NCBI RefSeq assembly: GCF_030813695.1
Contig: NZ_JAUSVA010000002.1
Span: forward strand, 3,472,001-3,536,000
Direction of reading: 5' to 3'
DNA length: 64,000 nt
From: Kitasatospora herbaricolor
Lineage (GTDB): Bacteria; Actinomycetota; Actinomycetes; Streptomycetales; Streptomycetaceae
Shown here: positions 1 to 8,550 of the stretch, piece by piece
Layout: every line of letters begins with the position of its first letter
Numbering within the stretch: the first letter of the stretch is position 1
Made by a program: the position numbers and the translations under genes
Notes under the pieces: model-generated
What the model was told of the DNA's origin: nothing
Database searches by the model: none
Seen by the model: the letters and a program-made list of their open reading frames with translations, nothing else

Positions 1-188
1 TGCACCTCCATCATGAGCTTCCTGGCCTTGTCCTTCGGGTAGCCGAAGTAGGCCTGGAAGACGTACTGGACGTAGCTCATCAGGTTGACCGGGTCGTTGT
101 GGACGATCGTCACCCACGGTGTGTCCGGCTCCACCACCGGCAGGCCTTCGACCTCCGGGCGCTCGATCTCGACGGGCGCGACACTCAC
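1..188 (-). CDS. clpS: ATP-dependent Clp protease adaptor ClpS (partial, 3' end off the window)
   Basis: This is the N-terminal 62 residues of the ClpS adaptor, which delivers N-degron substrates to the ClpA/ClpC unfoldase of the Clp protease in the cytoplasm. The visible protein contains the family hallmark [16 protein letters not shown] and continues into [19 protein letters not shown], the start of the alpha/beta adaptor core; the C-terminal part lies left of base 1. The start is a GTG at 186-188, chosen because a strong AGGAGGAG Shine-Dalgarno lies just upstream. The gene diverges from pncB, and the 312-bp gap between them must hold both promoters. Identity is secure; only the truncation by the window limits it. 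Confidence 0.93.
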   Translation of the reverse strand, partial: MSVAPVEIERPEVEGLPVVEPDTPWVTIVHNDPVNLMSYVQYVFQAYFGYPKDKARKLMMEV

Positions 189-463
189 CGCTGGCTCTCC
201 TCCTCGCACGCTTCCCACATGCTCTTTCGCTCCCCATGCTGCCATCCGGGGGACCCGTGGGCGATTCCGACCCGGGATCGCCGGGAGGAACCGGACAGAC
301 CCTGCCGGAAGGGGTCGACGCGGCCGGGCGGGACAGGCTCCGCGGCAACGGGGACGGGGCGCCGGACGGGCGGCCGCGGCGGCCGGGAACCGGCGCCGGA
401 GCGGGCGGCGGGTGACGGGCGCACGAACTTTCGAAGCTCGCCGAAACATCCCGGCAGAGAAAT

Positions 464-476
464 CGTCAAACTGACG
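464..476. promoter_or_regulatory. 13-bp palindrome upstream of pncB (possible operator)
   Basis: CGTCA-AAC-TGACG is a perfect 5-bp dyad with a 3-bp centre, 24 bp before the pncB start and inside the clpS/pncB divergent gap (189-500). Its place suggests an operator or part of a promoter, but I cannot assign a regulator. Confidence 0.35.
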
Positions 477-500
477 CTAAGTGGTAGTAGCATCCTCCCC

Positions 501-1814
501 ATGGACGCCACTTCCCGCGCGGCCGGCTCGACCGCGCTGCTCACCGACCGCTACGAGCTCACCATGCTGCAGGCCGCCCTGCGCAGCGGAGCCGCGCACC
601 GCCGCTCCGTGTTCGAGGTGTTCACCCGCCGCCTCCCCAACGGCCGCCGCTACGGCGTGACGGCCGGCACCGGCCGGGTGCTGGACGCGGTGGAGAACTT
701 CCGCTTCACCACCCCGCAGCTCGACTGGCTGGCCGACCAGGGCGTGGTCGACGAGGACACCCTGCGCTACCTGGCCGACTACCGCTTCACCGGCGACATC
801 CACGGCTACCCCGAGGGCGAGGTGTACTTCCCCGGCTCGCCGCTGCTCACCGTCGAGGGCAGCTTCGCCGAGGCGGTGATCCTGGAGACGGTCGTCCTGT
901 CGATCCTCAACTTCGACTCGGCCGTCGCGGCCGCCGCCTCCCGGATGACCTCGGCCGCCGGCGGGCGCCCCTGCATCGAGATGGGCGCCCGGCGGGCCCA
1001 CGAGAGCGCCGCCGTGGCCGCCGCCCGGGCCGCCTACGTGGCCGGCTTCACCGCCACCTCCGACCTGGAGGCCGGCTTCACCCACGGCATCCCCACCACC
1101 GGGACGGCCGCGCACGCCTTCACCCTGCTGCACGACACCGAGCGGGACGCCTTCACCGCGCAGATCGACTCGATGGGCCGCGGCACCACCCTGCTGGTCG
1201 ACACCTACGACCTGAAGGAGGCCGTCCGCACCGCCGTGGAGGTGGCCGGCCCGGAGCTCGGCGCCGTCCGGATCGACTCCGGCGACCTGACCCTGCTCGC
1301 CCACCGGGTCCGCCGCCAGCTGGACGACCTCGGCGCCCGCAAGACCCGGATCATCGTCACCTCCGACCTGGACGAGTACGCCATCGCCGCGCTCGCCGCC
1401 GCCCCCGTCGACGGGTACGGGGTGGGCACCAGCCTGGTCACCGGCAGCGGCCACCCGACCTGCGCCATGGTCTACAAGCTGGTCGCCAGGGAGAGCGTCC
1501 CCGGCGGGCCGCTGGTGCCGGTCGCCAAGCGCTCGGCCGGCGCCAAGAGCAGCGTCGGCGGCCGCAAGTGGGCCGCCCGGCGGCCCGACGCGGACGGCGT
1601 CGCCGAGGCCGAGGTGATCGGCACCGGTCCCGTCCCCGAGGAGTTGGCCGGCCACCTGCTGCAGGTCCCGCTGGTCCTGAACGGCGAGAGCGTGGGCCGC
1701 GAGCCGCTGGTGGCGGCCCGCGAGCGGCACCTCCGGTCGCTCGCCGCCCTGCCGCTGTCCGCGACCCAGCTGTCGAAGGGCGAGCCGGTCCTGGCGACCG
1801 AGCGGACCGCCTGA
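501..1814 (+). CDS. pncB: Nicotinate phosphoribosyltransferase
   Basis: PncB condenses nicotinate with PRPP (ATP-stimulated) to nicotinate mononucleotide, the Preiss-Handler entry into NAD synthesis. The 437-residue protein starts with the typical TDRYELTMLQAAL segment, has the EVFTRRLPNGRRYGV stretch, FTATSDLEAG and RIDSGDLTLLAHRVRRQLD (phosphoribosyl/phosphate-binding region), and ends in the KWAARRPDADG region. Length matches the family. The frame stays open far upstream, but the similarity begins at the ATG at 501, so that start is used. Nicotinamidase follows on the same strand 170 bp downstream, so the two form a nicotinamide-to-NaMN salvage pair. A palindrome lies 24 bp upstream of the start. 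Confidence 0.95.
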   Translation: MDATSRAAGSTALLTDRYELTMLQAALRSGAAHRRSVFEVFTRRLPNGRRYGVTAGTGRVLDAVENFRFTTPQLDWLADQGVVDEDTLRYLADYRFTGDIHGYPEGEVYFPGSPLLTVEGSFAEAVILETVVLSILNFDSAVAAAASRMTSAAGGRPCIEMGARRAHESAAVAAARAAYVAGFTATSDLEAGFTHGIPTTGTAAHAFTLLHDTERDAFTAQIDSMGRGTTLLVDTYDLKEAVRTAVEVAGPELGAVRIDSGDLTLLAHRVRRQLDDLGARKTRIIVTSDLDEYAIAALAAAPVDGYGVGTSLVTGSGHPTCAMVYKLVARESVPGGPLVPVAKRSAGAKSSVGGRKWAARRPDADGVAEAEVIGTGPVPEELAGHLLQVPLVLNGESVGREPLVAARERHLRSLAALPLSATQLSKGEPVLATERTA

Positions 1815-1894
1815 CCGGGTGCCGGACGGCCGGTCCGGCCCCGGGGGCGCCCCGGCCGGGCGGAGCGAGCCGGGGCGCACGCGCCCCGCGGCAC

Positions 1895-1923
1895 TTCCGC
1901 CCGCGCACGTCACTCCCTAGAGT
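1895..1923 (+). promoter_or_regulatory. Putative promoter of pncA
   Basis: TTCCGC (1895-1900), 17 bp, then TAGAGT (1918-1923) fits the streptomycete TAGNNT -10 type. It gives a leader of about 55 nt before the pncA start and suggests pncA can be transcribed apart from pncB. Confidence 0.4.
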
Positions 1924-1984
1924 TGCCAGCACCCAGCCCCACCACTTACCTGCCCCACCACCTTCACAACCGAGGATGCGACCC

Positions 1985-2575
1985 ATGCACCGGGCACTGA
2001 TCGTCGTCGACGTGCAGAACGACTTCTGCGAGGGCGGCAGCCTGGCCGTCGCCGGAGGCGCCGAGGTGGCCGCCGCGATCACCGACCTGATCGCCGAGTC
2101 GTCCCCCGCCTACCGCCACATCGTGGCCACCCGGGACCACCACATCGACCCGGGAGCGCACTTCTCCGCCGAGCCCGACTACGTCGACAGCTGGCCCGTG
2201 CACTGCGTCGCGGGCACCGAGGGCGTGGGCTTCCACCCCAACTTCGCCCCCTCCGTCACCTCCGGCGCGATCGAGGCGGTCTTCGACAAGGGCGCCTACT
2301 CGGCGGCCTACAGCGGGTTCGAGGGCCTCGACGAGAACAACCTGGGAGCGGCCGAGTGGCTGCGGGAGCGCCAGGTCACCGAGGTGGACGTGGTCGGCAT
2401 CGCCACCGACCACTGCGTCCGGGCGACGGCGCTGGACGCGGCCCGGGCCGGGTTCACCACCCGCGTCCTGCTGGACCTCACGGCGGGCGTGGCGCCGGAC
2501 ACCACCGCCGCCGCGCTGGAGGAACTGCGGGCCGCGGGGGTCGTGCTGGTCGGCACCCCGGTGGTGGGCGGGTAG
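1985..2575 (+). CDS. pncA: Nicotinamidase (isochorismatase-like cysteine hydrolase)
   Basis: Hydrolyses nicotinamide to nicotinate and ammonia, feeding PncB. The 196-residue protein shows the family's catalytic triad: Asp9 in VVDVQNDF, Lys102 in FDKGAYS and Cys144 in ATDHCVRATALDA; metal-ligand candidates lie in RDHHIDPGAHF. The start at 1985 is preferred over the in-frame ATG at 1976 because GAGG (1972-1975) is properly spaced only for the later ATG. It lies downstream of pncB on the same strand, with its own likely promoter at 1895-1923. The 244 bp between this gene and the next convergent gene (2576-2819) show no gene, only GC-rich sequence. Confidence 0.95.
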   Translation: MHRALIVVDVQNDFCEGGSLAVAGGAEVAAAITDLIAESSPAYRHIVATRDHHIDPGAHFSAEPDYVDSWPVHCVAGTEGVGFHPNFAPSVTSGAIEAVFDKGAYSAAYSGFEGLDENNLGAAEWLRERQVTEVDVVGIATDHCVRATALDAARAGFTTRVLLDLTAGVAPDTTAAALEELRAAGVVLVGTPVVGG

Positions 2576-2819
2576 CCCCACCCCGGCCGTGGGCGGGTCG
2601 CCATGGACGGGGGACGGGGGGCCGGAGGCCCGGACGGTGCGCCGCGGACCGCACGGCAACGAACCGGGCACGAAAGGCCGTTCGGGAGGGTCCGGACACG
2701 GGCAGGCCGGGTTCGGCAGCCCGGACGGGACGGACGGGAGGAGCCGAGCCGGGTGCGGCGCGCCGGAAGGGACGCGCCGGCGGGTGCCGACAGTCGGCCC
2801 GTGGCCGGCGGACGGGCGG

Positions 2820-3839
2820 TCAGCGCTCGGCGGCCAGCAGCTCCACCAGGTCGGTCCCGCCCAGCGCGACGGCCTCCCGCAGCTCCGCACCGACCGCCTC
2901 GGGCTCCGCCGTCAGCCGCCGCCCCGACACCTGCACCACCCGCACCCCCACGTACTCCAGCCGGTGCCGGCCCCCGCGCGCCCAGGCCGACTCCCCCGCG
3001 CTGACGCAGCGCAGCTCCGGGTCGATCTCCAACGCGACTCCGGCCTTCGGCCAGTACAGGTCCGGGACGGCGATGAAGGTCCCGCCGCGCATCCGCAGCT
3101 CGGGGCCGGCCAGCGGGACGGGCAGCAGCCAGTCGTCGACCAGCCGGAGTGCCAGCTCGATCGCCGACTCCCGGGCCTCGGTGAGCAGTTCGTCCAGGGC
3201 GGCCCTGATCCGGGCCTCGCCCAGCAGGTCGGCCTCGATCAGCTCGGAGAGCAGCTCGGCGATCGTGCAGCGGGCCTCGGGCAGTGCCACCGCCTCGCGC
3301 AGCACCGCCCGGACCGGCTGGGCGCCACCCGCCGCGCCGCCCGCGTCGGTCCACTCCCGGAGCGCGTCCGCGACCGCCCTGGCGACCGGCGCGCAGGCCA
3401 GCCCGTGCACCGAGTGCGACTCCAACTCCCGTGCCGTGCGGCGGATCCGCACCTCACCCGCGTCCTTCAGGCGGCGCTGGCGCGGCACCAGCACCTCCAC
3501 CCCGGTGAGGGCCGGCAGCCGCGGGACGGCGGTGAACCCGTACAGTGCGAGGGCGGCCGCGCCGGTGATCACCGCGCCGTCCCGGCGCCCGTCCTCGCGA
3601 CCGTTCTGCGCGGCGTAGAGCAACGCCGCCCAGATCCGCTGCTCGGGGGTCGGCTCGCCGTCCTGGAGCAGGTAGACCCTGGGCAGCAGCCGCTGCCAGG
3701 GGCCGCCCCGGCGGCAGTGTTCACTGATCACCCGGGACGGCACGCCCCGGGCCCGCAGCTGGCCGGCGGTGATGACATTCTGCTGACGCTTCGCCAGCTC
3801 TTCCAGAGACGGCGGCGGCGAAGGAATCTGGTAGCTCAT
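2820..3839 (-). CDS. AbiEi-antitoxin-like / DUF559-type protein
   Basis: A 339-residue cytoplasmic protein of a large actinobacterial family often annotated 'type IV toxin-antitoxin AbiEi family antitoxin' or 'DUF559 protein'. The N-terminus (LEELAKRQQNVITAGQLRARGVPSRVISEHCRRGGPWQRLLPRVYLL) is the AbiEi-like winged-helix region. The C-terminal part (FIAVPDLYWPKAGVALEIDPE ... GRHRLEYVGVRVVQVSGRRL) resembles the Vsr/DUF559 PD-(D/E)XK-like fold. No AbiEii nucleotidyltransferase partner is present in the window, so a toxin-antitoxin role is not supported here. The internal ATG at 3839 is used; an in-frame ATG at 3872 is the alternative. Function unknown. Confidence 0.75.
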   Translation of the reverse strand: MSYQIPSPPPSLEELAKRQQNVITAGQLRARGVPSRVISEHCRRGGPWQRLLPRVYLLQDGEPTPEQRIWAALLYAAQNGREDGRRDGAVITGAAALALYGFTAVPRLPALTGVEVLVPRQRRLKDAGEVRIRRTARELESHSVHGLACAPVARAVADALREWTDAGGAAGGAQPVRAVLREAVALPEARCTIAELLSELIEADLLGEARIRAALDELLTEARESAIELALRLVDDWLLPVPLAGPELRMRGGTFIAVPDLYWPKAGVALEIDPELRCVSAGESAWARGGRHRLEYVGVRVVQVSGRRLTAEPEAVGAELREAVALGGTDLVELLAAER

Positions 3840-4161
3840 GCCGACACCATCCCCAACAGCCCGTCCGGCCATCGGTTGCCTGACGCACTGTTACCCAACC
3901 GTCGCGAAACCGGGACCGGTCTGCGCTAAAGTCCCCATACCCTCACTCGTTCGGAGTAATCGGCGGCCTTAAGGTTGTCATCGTGGGCGGGCCCGGCATC
4001 CTCTCTCCGGCCGCCCGACGCCGCCTCCGGCGAGCTGCCAGGCCCGCCGGAACGGTCGGCCCGGACCACAGACCAGGGCGTTTGACCGTGGGTGACCAGG
4101 ACCATACGCCGAAGCCCTCACGGGAGTCACTCCCGTCCGTAAGATTGCCTACCCTTACTCC
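3840..4161. other. Divergent intergenic region without a gene
   Basis: 322 bp between two divergent genes. It contains TTGACC at 4082-4087 and AT-richer motifs near 4140-4160 just before the ATG at 4162, which may be promoter elements, but no hexamer pair is convincing. I see no RNA gene or coding frame with a ribosome-binding site. Confidence 0.4.
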
Positions 4162-5097
4162 ATGTCACGTGACGAGACCTCCGGCCTTCGCGCGGCCCTG
4201 CTGCGCCTCGGCCGTCTCCCTGGATACGTCCGCCAGCCCGACCTCGCACGCCGCAGCGGCGAACAGGGTCATACGTACAAGAAGGGCTGGGAGGTCCGCT
4301 TCACCGCCCGGACCGAGGACGAGATAGCCGAGATCCGGGACCTGGTGGTCGCGGCCGGATTCGCTCCCGCCCGACCGTTCTTCAAAGGGCACCAGCTGAT
4401 CCAGCCGGTGTACGGCATGGCGGTCGTCCAGGCCTACCTCGCCGCCAGGCAGACCGTCGAGGAGAACGCCGCCCGGGCCGCCCGGGGCAGACGAGCGGAC
4501 GGCACGCCCGAGGCCGGCTCCGACACCGCGAGAGCGGACGGATCGAGAGCCGGCACCCCGAGAGCCGGCACCGCGAGCACCCGCAGCGCGAGCACCCGCA
4601 GCGCGGGCACCCGGAACGCCGGCACCGACAGCGCCGGCACCGACAGCGCGGGCACCGACAGCGCGGGCACCGACGGCACCCGGAGTGACACCGCCCGGAC
4701 CGCGGCGGCCGCGAGCGCCGCGGCCGCCGCCGGTGCTGCCGCGGCCGGTGCTGCCGCGGCCGCCTCGGCTGCTGCGGCGGCCTCGGCTGCTGCGGCGGCG
4801 AGTGCGACGGCCTCCGCCGCCTCCGCCGAACGGGCCCGGCGCCGCGCGGTCGAGGGCTTCCCGGCCCAGGTCGAGCGCACCACCGCGGCCGACCGGATGG
4901 ACTGCTCCGACCGGGCCCGGAAGACCGGCCCGGCCGGCTCCGCCCCGCAGGGCGCCGGACGCACCGCCGGGGACCGCACCGACCGCACGGCAACCGACCG
5001 CACCGGAGCCGATCGCGCCGCCAAGGACCGGCCCACCCCGGGCCGGTCCGGAACGGGCGCCCGGGTCGGCGCGGCCGAAGCCGGGCTCAGCTGCTGA
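4162..5097 (+). CDS. Unknown protein with conserved-looking N-terminus and repeat/Ala-rich tail
   Basis: 311 residues, not recognised. The first ~105 residues look like a folded domain (LLRLGRLPGYVRQPDLARRS, KKGWEVRFTARTEDEIAEIRDLVVAAGFAPARPFFKGHQLIQPVYG). The rest is low complexity: nine 15-bp coding repeats (4546-4680, encoding pentads such as GTDSA and STRSA), an Ala-rich block (about residues 180-225) and a charged Arg/Asp/Thr-rich end. It starts at the ATG at 4162. The tail probably is disordered and variable in length between strains. No signal peptide or membrane helix is seen. It lies between the AbiEi-like gene (divergent) and the CDF transporter (convergent), which gives no functional hint. 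Confidence 0.6.
   Translation: MSRDETSGLRAALLRLGRLPGYVRQPDLARRSGEQGHTYKKGWEVRFTARTEDEIAEIRDLVVAAGFAPARPFFKGHQLIQPVYGMAVVQAYLAARQTVEENAARAARGRRADGTPEAGSDTARADGSRAGTPRAGTASTRSASTRSAGTRNAGTDSAGTDSAGTDSAGTDGTRSDTARTAAAASAAAAAGAAAAGAAAAASAAAAASAAAAASATASAASAERARRRAVEGFPAQVERTTAADRMDCSDRARKTGPAGSAPQGAGRTAGDRTDRTATDRTGADRAAKDRPTPGRSGTGARVGAAEAGLSC
4546..4680 (+). repeat. Nine 15-bp in-frame tandem repeats
   Basis: Two copies of an AGAGCCGGCACC-type unit, then seven 15-bp units beginning AGCACC or GGCACC, all in frame and encoding pentapeptides (RAGTP/A, STRSA, GTRNA, GTDSA x3, GTDGT). The nearly identical third-base use in adjacent copies suggests recent slippage expansion. Confidence 0.85.
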
Positions 5098-5239
5098 GAG
5101 CACGCCCCCGCGAGGCGCCGGAGAGCCGCCCGGCGCCGTCGGGGCCACCGCGGGCGCGGTCGGCTCCCGGCGGGCCGCCATCGGGCCGCCAGGGCCCCAC
5201 CCTGGCGCACGAAGGGCTTTGACCTACCGTCAGGACCGT

Positions 5240-6394
5240 TCAGGTGGGCGGCTCGTGGTCGATGTGCACGGTGACCCCGAGCAACCGGGGCACCGCCCCC
5301 ACCACGGCCCGCTCGGCCGCCTCCGCGATCCGGTGCGCGGCCACCACCGAGAGCGTGCCGTCCACCACCACCTCGGCCTCGGCGCGCAGCACGTGGCCGA
5401 TCCAGCGCATGCGCAGGGCGCCCACGCCGCGCACGCCGTCCACCGCGCGCAGCGCGCGTTCGGCGGCGTCGACCAGCGCCGGGTCGACCGCGTCCATCAG
5501 GCGGCGGCCGATCTCGCGGACCGAGCCGCGCAGCACCGCCAGGATCGCCACCGTGATCAGCAGTCCGACCAGCGGGTCCGCCCACGGCAGCCCGAGCCCG
5601 GCGCCCGCCGCGCCGGCCAGCACCGCGAGCGAGGTCAGTCCGTCGGCGCGGGCGTGCAGGCCGTCCGCGACCAGCGCCGCCGAGCCGATCCGGCGGCCGG
5701 TGCGGATCCGGTAGCGGGCCACCCACTCGTTGCCCAGGCAGCCGGCCAGCCCGGCGCCCGCCACCGCCCAGAGATGGGTCACCGACTGCGGGTGCAGCAG
5801 CCGATCGAAGGCCGTGACGGCGGCGAAGACGGCGGAGGCCGCGACCGTCAGCACGATCACCACGCCCGCCAGGTCCTCCGCCCGCCCGTACCCGTACGTG
5901 TAACGGCGGTCGGCCGCGCGCCGGCCGAGCAGGAAGGCGATGCCCAGGGGCACGGCGGTGAGCGCGTCGGCCAGATTGTGGACGGTGTCCCCGAGCAGCG
6001 CCACCGAACCGGACATCAGCACGATGGCGCCCTGCGCGAGCGCCGTCAGCCCGAGCACCAGCAGCGAGACCCGGAGTGTGCGCAGCCCCTCCGCGGAGGA
6101 CTCCAGGGCGGCGTCGACCTTGTCGGCCGCCTCGTGGGAGTGCGGGCGCAGCAGGTGGCCCAACCGGTGCCGCAGCCGCCCCTGCGCCGCGGGGTGCCCG
6201 CGCTGGTGATCGTCGCCGTGATCGTGGCCGTGGCCGTGGCCGTGGCCGTGACTGTGGCCGTGATCACGGGCGCCGTGCGCGTGCCGTTCCGGACGAGGAT
6301 CCGCACGCGATTCCGGGCGAGGATCCGAGGACGGCTTCGAGGACGGCTTCGAGTGCGGATTCGAGTGCGGATGAGGATGCGCGTGGACCTCCAT
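5240..6394 (-). CDS. Cation diffusion facilitator (CzcD/ZitB-like) metal exporter
   Basis: A 384-residue inner-membrane proton/divalent-cation antiporter, probably exporting Zn, Co or similar. The N-terminal ~80 residues are extremely His-rich (runs of HGH/HDHG, about residues 30-67), as often seen in zinc CDFs. Six transmembrane segments follow (about 110-290). The two metal-site motifs are visible: HxxxD in DTVHNLAD and again in ADGLHARADG. The C-terminal ~90 residues form the cytoplasmic dimerisation domain (VDPALVDAAERALRAVDGV ... VHID). Start is the ATG at 6394, without a strong Shine-Dalgarno. The DNA under the His-rich region is itself repetitive. Confidence 0.92.
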   Translation of the reverse strand: MEVHAHPHPHSNPHSKPSSKPSSDPRPESRADPRPERHAHGARDHGHSHGHGHGHGHDHGDDHQRGHPAAQGRLRHRLGHLLRPHSHEAADKVDAALESSAEGLRTLRVSLLVLGLTALAQGAIVLMSGSVALLGDTVHNLADALTAVPLGIAFLLGRRAADRRYTYGYGRAEDLAGVVIVLTVAASAVFAAVTAFDRLLHPQSVTHLWAVAGAGLAGCLGNEWVARYRIRTGRRIGSAALVADGLHARADGLTSLAVLAGAAGAGLGLPWADPLVGLLITVAILAVLRGSVREIGRRLMDAVDPALVDAAERALRAVDGVRGVGALRMRWIGHVLRAEAEVVVDGTLSVVAAHRIAEAAERAVVGAVPRLLGVTVHIDHEPPT

Positions 6395-6748
6395 ATGGCT
6401 TACGGTGGCACATCAACTCCCTTGCAGCTACTGCCGTCCTACACCCTCCGACCAGGTGCGAGACCCATGCAACTGGGTCTGCCGCGCCCCTGCGCACCGG
6501 TTCGCACGGACGGCCCGGCACCGGTCGTCCGGTGACCGGGGGCCCGGGGGCCGGACGCACCGGCCGGCGGGCCCCGATCCGGCGGGCACCCGGCCGCCCG
6601 GGGCCGCCCGGCCGGCGCCCCGCCGCAGCCGCCGTCGATCACGTTCCGGGTATCCAATCCGATTGGTTACCCTGAGCACCGACCGATTCCCGTAGAGTGA
6701 GCACGGAAGATCCCCCCAGCCGCACATCTCCCTTGCCGAGAGGCAGAG
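6395..6748. other. Intergenic region upstream of CDF and sigma-like genes
   Basis: 354 bp between divergent genes. Around 6650-6700 the sequence turns AT-richer and holds a small dyad CCAAT-CCG-ATTGG (6654-6666) and a TAGAGT box (6693-6698) that could be the -10 of the downstream gene. No coding frame with a plausible start or RNA gene is seen. Confidence 0.4.
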
Positions 6749-7219
6749 ATGACCACTCGTCACCCCCGCCCTGCGGGGCCCCCGGAGGAGCCGGGCACCT
6801 CGCGTGCCCGGCCCCCGGAACCTGCCATGCCCGTGGAGTACGCGGCCTTCTGCGAACTGCACCGTCCGCGCTACCTGAGCTACGCCCGGGTGTGGCTGCC
6901 CGACGCCGACGAGGCGGCGGACAGCGTCCAGGAGGCGCTCTGCGAGGTCGCGGTGCACTGGCGTGACCTGCTGGTCAGCCGGAACCCCACCGCCGAGGCC
7001 TGGCACATCCTGCGCAGCACCGTCGCCGCGCGGCTACGGGCCGAGACCTCGGCCGCCCCCGAGCCGCGCGGGTCCGGTCCGGCCGACGAGGACCTGGCGA
7101 TCCTGCACTACGTGGTCGGGCTGGCCGCCCCGGAGATCGCGGACGTGGTCGGCTCGGACACCGCCAACGTGGCGGGCCGGCTGCGCCGCGCCCTGCTGCA
7201 CGAGCCGGCCGACTGGTGA
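6749..7219 (+). CDS. Sigma-70 (ECF)-like protein with short region 4
   Basis: 156 residues. After a Pro-rich N-terminus, residues ~27-95 read like sigma region 2 (YAAFCELHRPRYLSYARVWLPDADEAADSVQEALCEVAVHW, then the AWHILRSTVAARL segment). The C-terminus (DLAILHYVVGLAAPEIADVVGSDTANVAGRLRRAL) is a compact region 4-like helix-turn-helix. It is shorter than most ECF factors, and no anti-sigma gene is adjacent, so it may be a degenerate or specialised regulator. The ATG at 6749 follows GAGAGGCAGAG, a reasonable ribosome-binding site. The next gene (DUF2332) follows on the same strand after about 100 bp. Confidence 0.7.
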   Translation: MTTRHPRPAGPPEEPGTSRARPPEPAMPVEYAAFCELHRPRYLSYARVWLPDADEAADSVQEALCEVAVHWRDLLVSRNPTAEAWHILRSTVAARLRAETSAAPEPRGSGPADEDLAILHYVVGLAAPEIADVVGSDTANVAGRLRRALLHEPADW

Positions 7220-7317
7220 CCGACGTCACCGCGTGGCGCCGGGAGCTCCGGCATGCTCCGGGGAAGGATCGTCCCGGCCGGTGAGCCCGCTCCGGCCGCC
7301 GAGCCGGAGGTGTGTCC

Positions 7318-8499
7318 ATGACCGACGAGCCACCCGCCGGCCGGCCTGTCGGGCCGCCTGTCGGGCCGGCGCCGACCGCCGGACCGGCCGGCGCGGAGCC
7401 CTCGCGGCGGCCTTCCCGCGCCCGCACGGCCGAGCTGGCCGGCCGGCAGGCCGCCGCCTGCGACCGGCTCGGCTCGCCGCTCTACGGCGCCCTGCTCCGC
7501 CGGGTCGCCGAGGACGTCTCGGCCGGCGGCCCCTGCGCGGAGGCCCTGGCCGGGTACGAGGAGGCTTCCGATGCGGACGCCGTTCCGCTGCGGTTGCTCG
7601 GCGGCGTCCACGCGCTGGTCCTGACCGGTCGCGCGCCGGGGCTCGCGAAGCACTACCCGAGCGCGGGCGGCAGCTTCGATCCCCTGCGACCGGACGCCGG
7701 CTGGCCGGCCTTCCGCGTCACCGTCAAGGACCAGCTGCCCTGGGTGCGGGACTGGGTGACCCGACCCCCGCAGACCAACGAGGTCGGCCGGGCGGTCCTG
7801 CTGGTCACCGGCCTGCTCCGGGTCCTCCCGGCCGGGCTCCCCGTCCGGCTCTTCGAGCTGGGTGCCAGCGCCGGCCTCAACCTGCTCGCCGACCGCTTCC
7901 GGTACACCGCCGGCTCCTTCGGCCACGGCCCGGACGACTCCCCCGTCGTGCTGCGGAACGCCTGGCAGGACGCCCCACCCGACTGGCTCCGGCAGGCCGC
8001 CGCGGCCACCCCCGCCCTCACCTTCGCCGAACGCCACGGCTGCGACCTCCGCCCGATCGACCCGGCCTCCCCCGAGGGCGCCCTCGCCCTGCGCGCCTAC
8101 GTCTGGCCGGACCAGCCCGGGCGCACCGCCCGCCTGGCCGGCGCCCTGGCCCTGGCCGCCGAACGGCCCCCCGAGGTCCGGCCGATCGGCGCGGCGGCCT
8201 TCCTACGGGAGGTGAACGTGCAACCGGGCGCGCTCACCGTGGTCTGGCACTCGATCATGCGCCAGTACGTCCCGGAGGACGAATGGGCCCGTGTCGAGCA
8301 GGAGTTGACGCGGCTGGCGGAGGCGAGCAGCGCCGAGGCCCCGTTCGCGCACCTCGCCTTCGAACCGCTCCGCTCCGGCACCGGGGCCGGGCACCGCTTC
8401 GTCCTCACCGTGCGGGCGGGCGCGGGCGAGCCGGAGGTGCTGTCCGAAGCCCCGCCGCACGGCCTGCCCGCACGACCGTTCGAGGAGCGGCCGGAGTAG
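7318..8499 (+). CDS. DUF2332 family protein
   Basis: 393 residues, a cytoplasmic actinobacterial DUF2332 protein of unknown function. Recognisable stretches are ARTAELAGRQAAACDRLGSPLYGALL near the N-terminus, RLFELGASAGLNLLADRF in the middle (a glycine-rich, methyltransferase-like loop) and VVWHSIMRQYVPEDEWARVE in the C-terminal half. The ATG at 7318 is chosen because GGAGG (7306-7310) is 7 nt upstream; the GTG two codons earlier would be too close. It follows the sigma-like gene on the same strand and converges with the DinB gene. The loop suggests nucleotide or SAM binding, but this is inference. Confidence 0.82.
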   Translation: MTDEPPAGRPVGPPVGPAPTAGPAGAEPSRRPSRARTAELAGRQAAACDRLGSPLYGALLRRVAEDVSAGGPCAEALAGYEEASDADAVPLRLLGGVHALVLTGRAPGLAKHYPSAGGSFDPLRPDAGWPAFRVTVKDQLPWVRDWVTRPPQTNEVGRAVLLVTGLLRVLPAGLPVRLFELGASAGLNLLADRFRYTAGSFGHGPDDSPVVLRNAWQDAPPDWLRQAAAATPALTFAERHGCDLRPIDPASPEGALALRAYVWPDQPGRTARLAGALALAAERPPEVRPIGAAAFLREVNVQPGALTVVWHSIMRQYVPEDEWARVEQELTRLAEASSAEAPFAHLAFEPLRSGTGAGHRFVLTVRAGAGEPEVLSEAPPHGLPARPFEERPE

Positions 8500-8550
8500 T
8501 CGCTCGCCCGGTGGCCGGCCCCGCCCCACCCCGCACGCCTGCGCCGGGCG

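Noticed and set aside
2820..3839. Type IV toxin-antitoxin system
   Set aside because: Only an AbiEi-like protein is present; no AbiEii nucleotidyltransferase gene lies next to it.
6654..6666. CCAAT-CCG-ATTGG dyad as a metal-regulator operator for the CDF gene
   Set aside because: Arms of 5 bp are too short and it is about 260 bp from the CDF start; listed only as part of the intergenic description.
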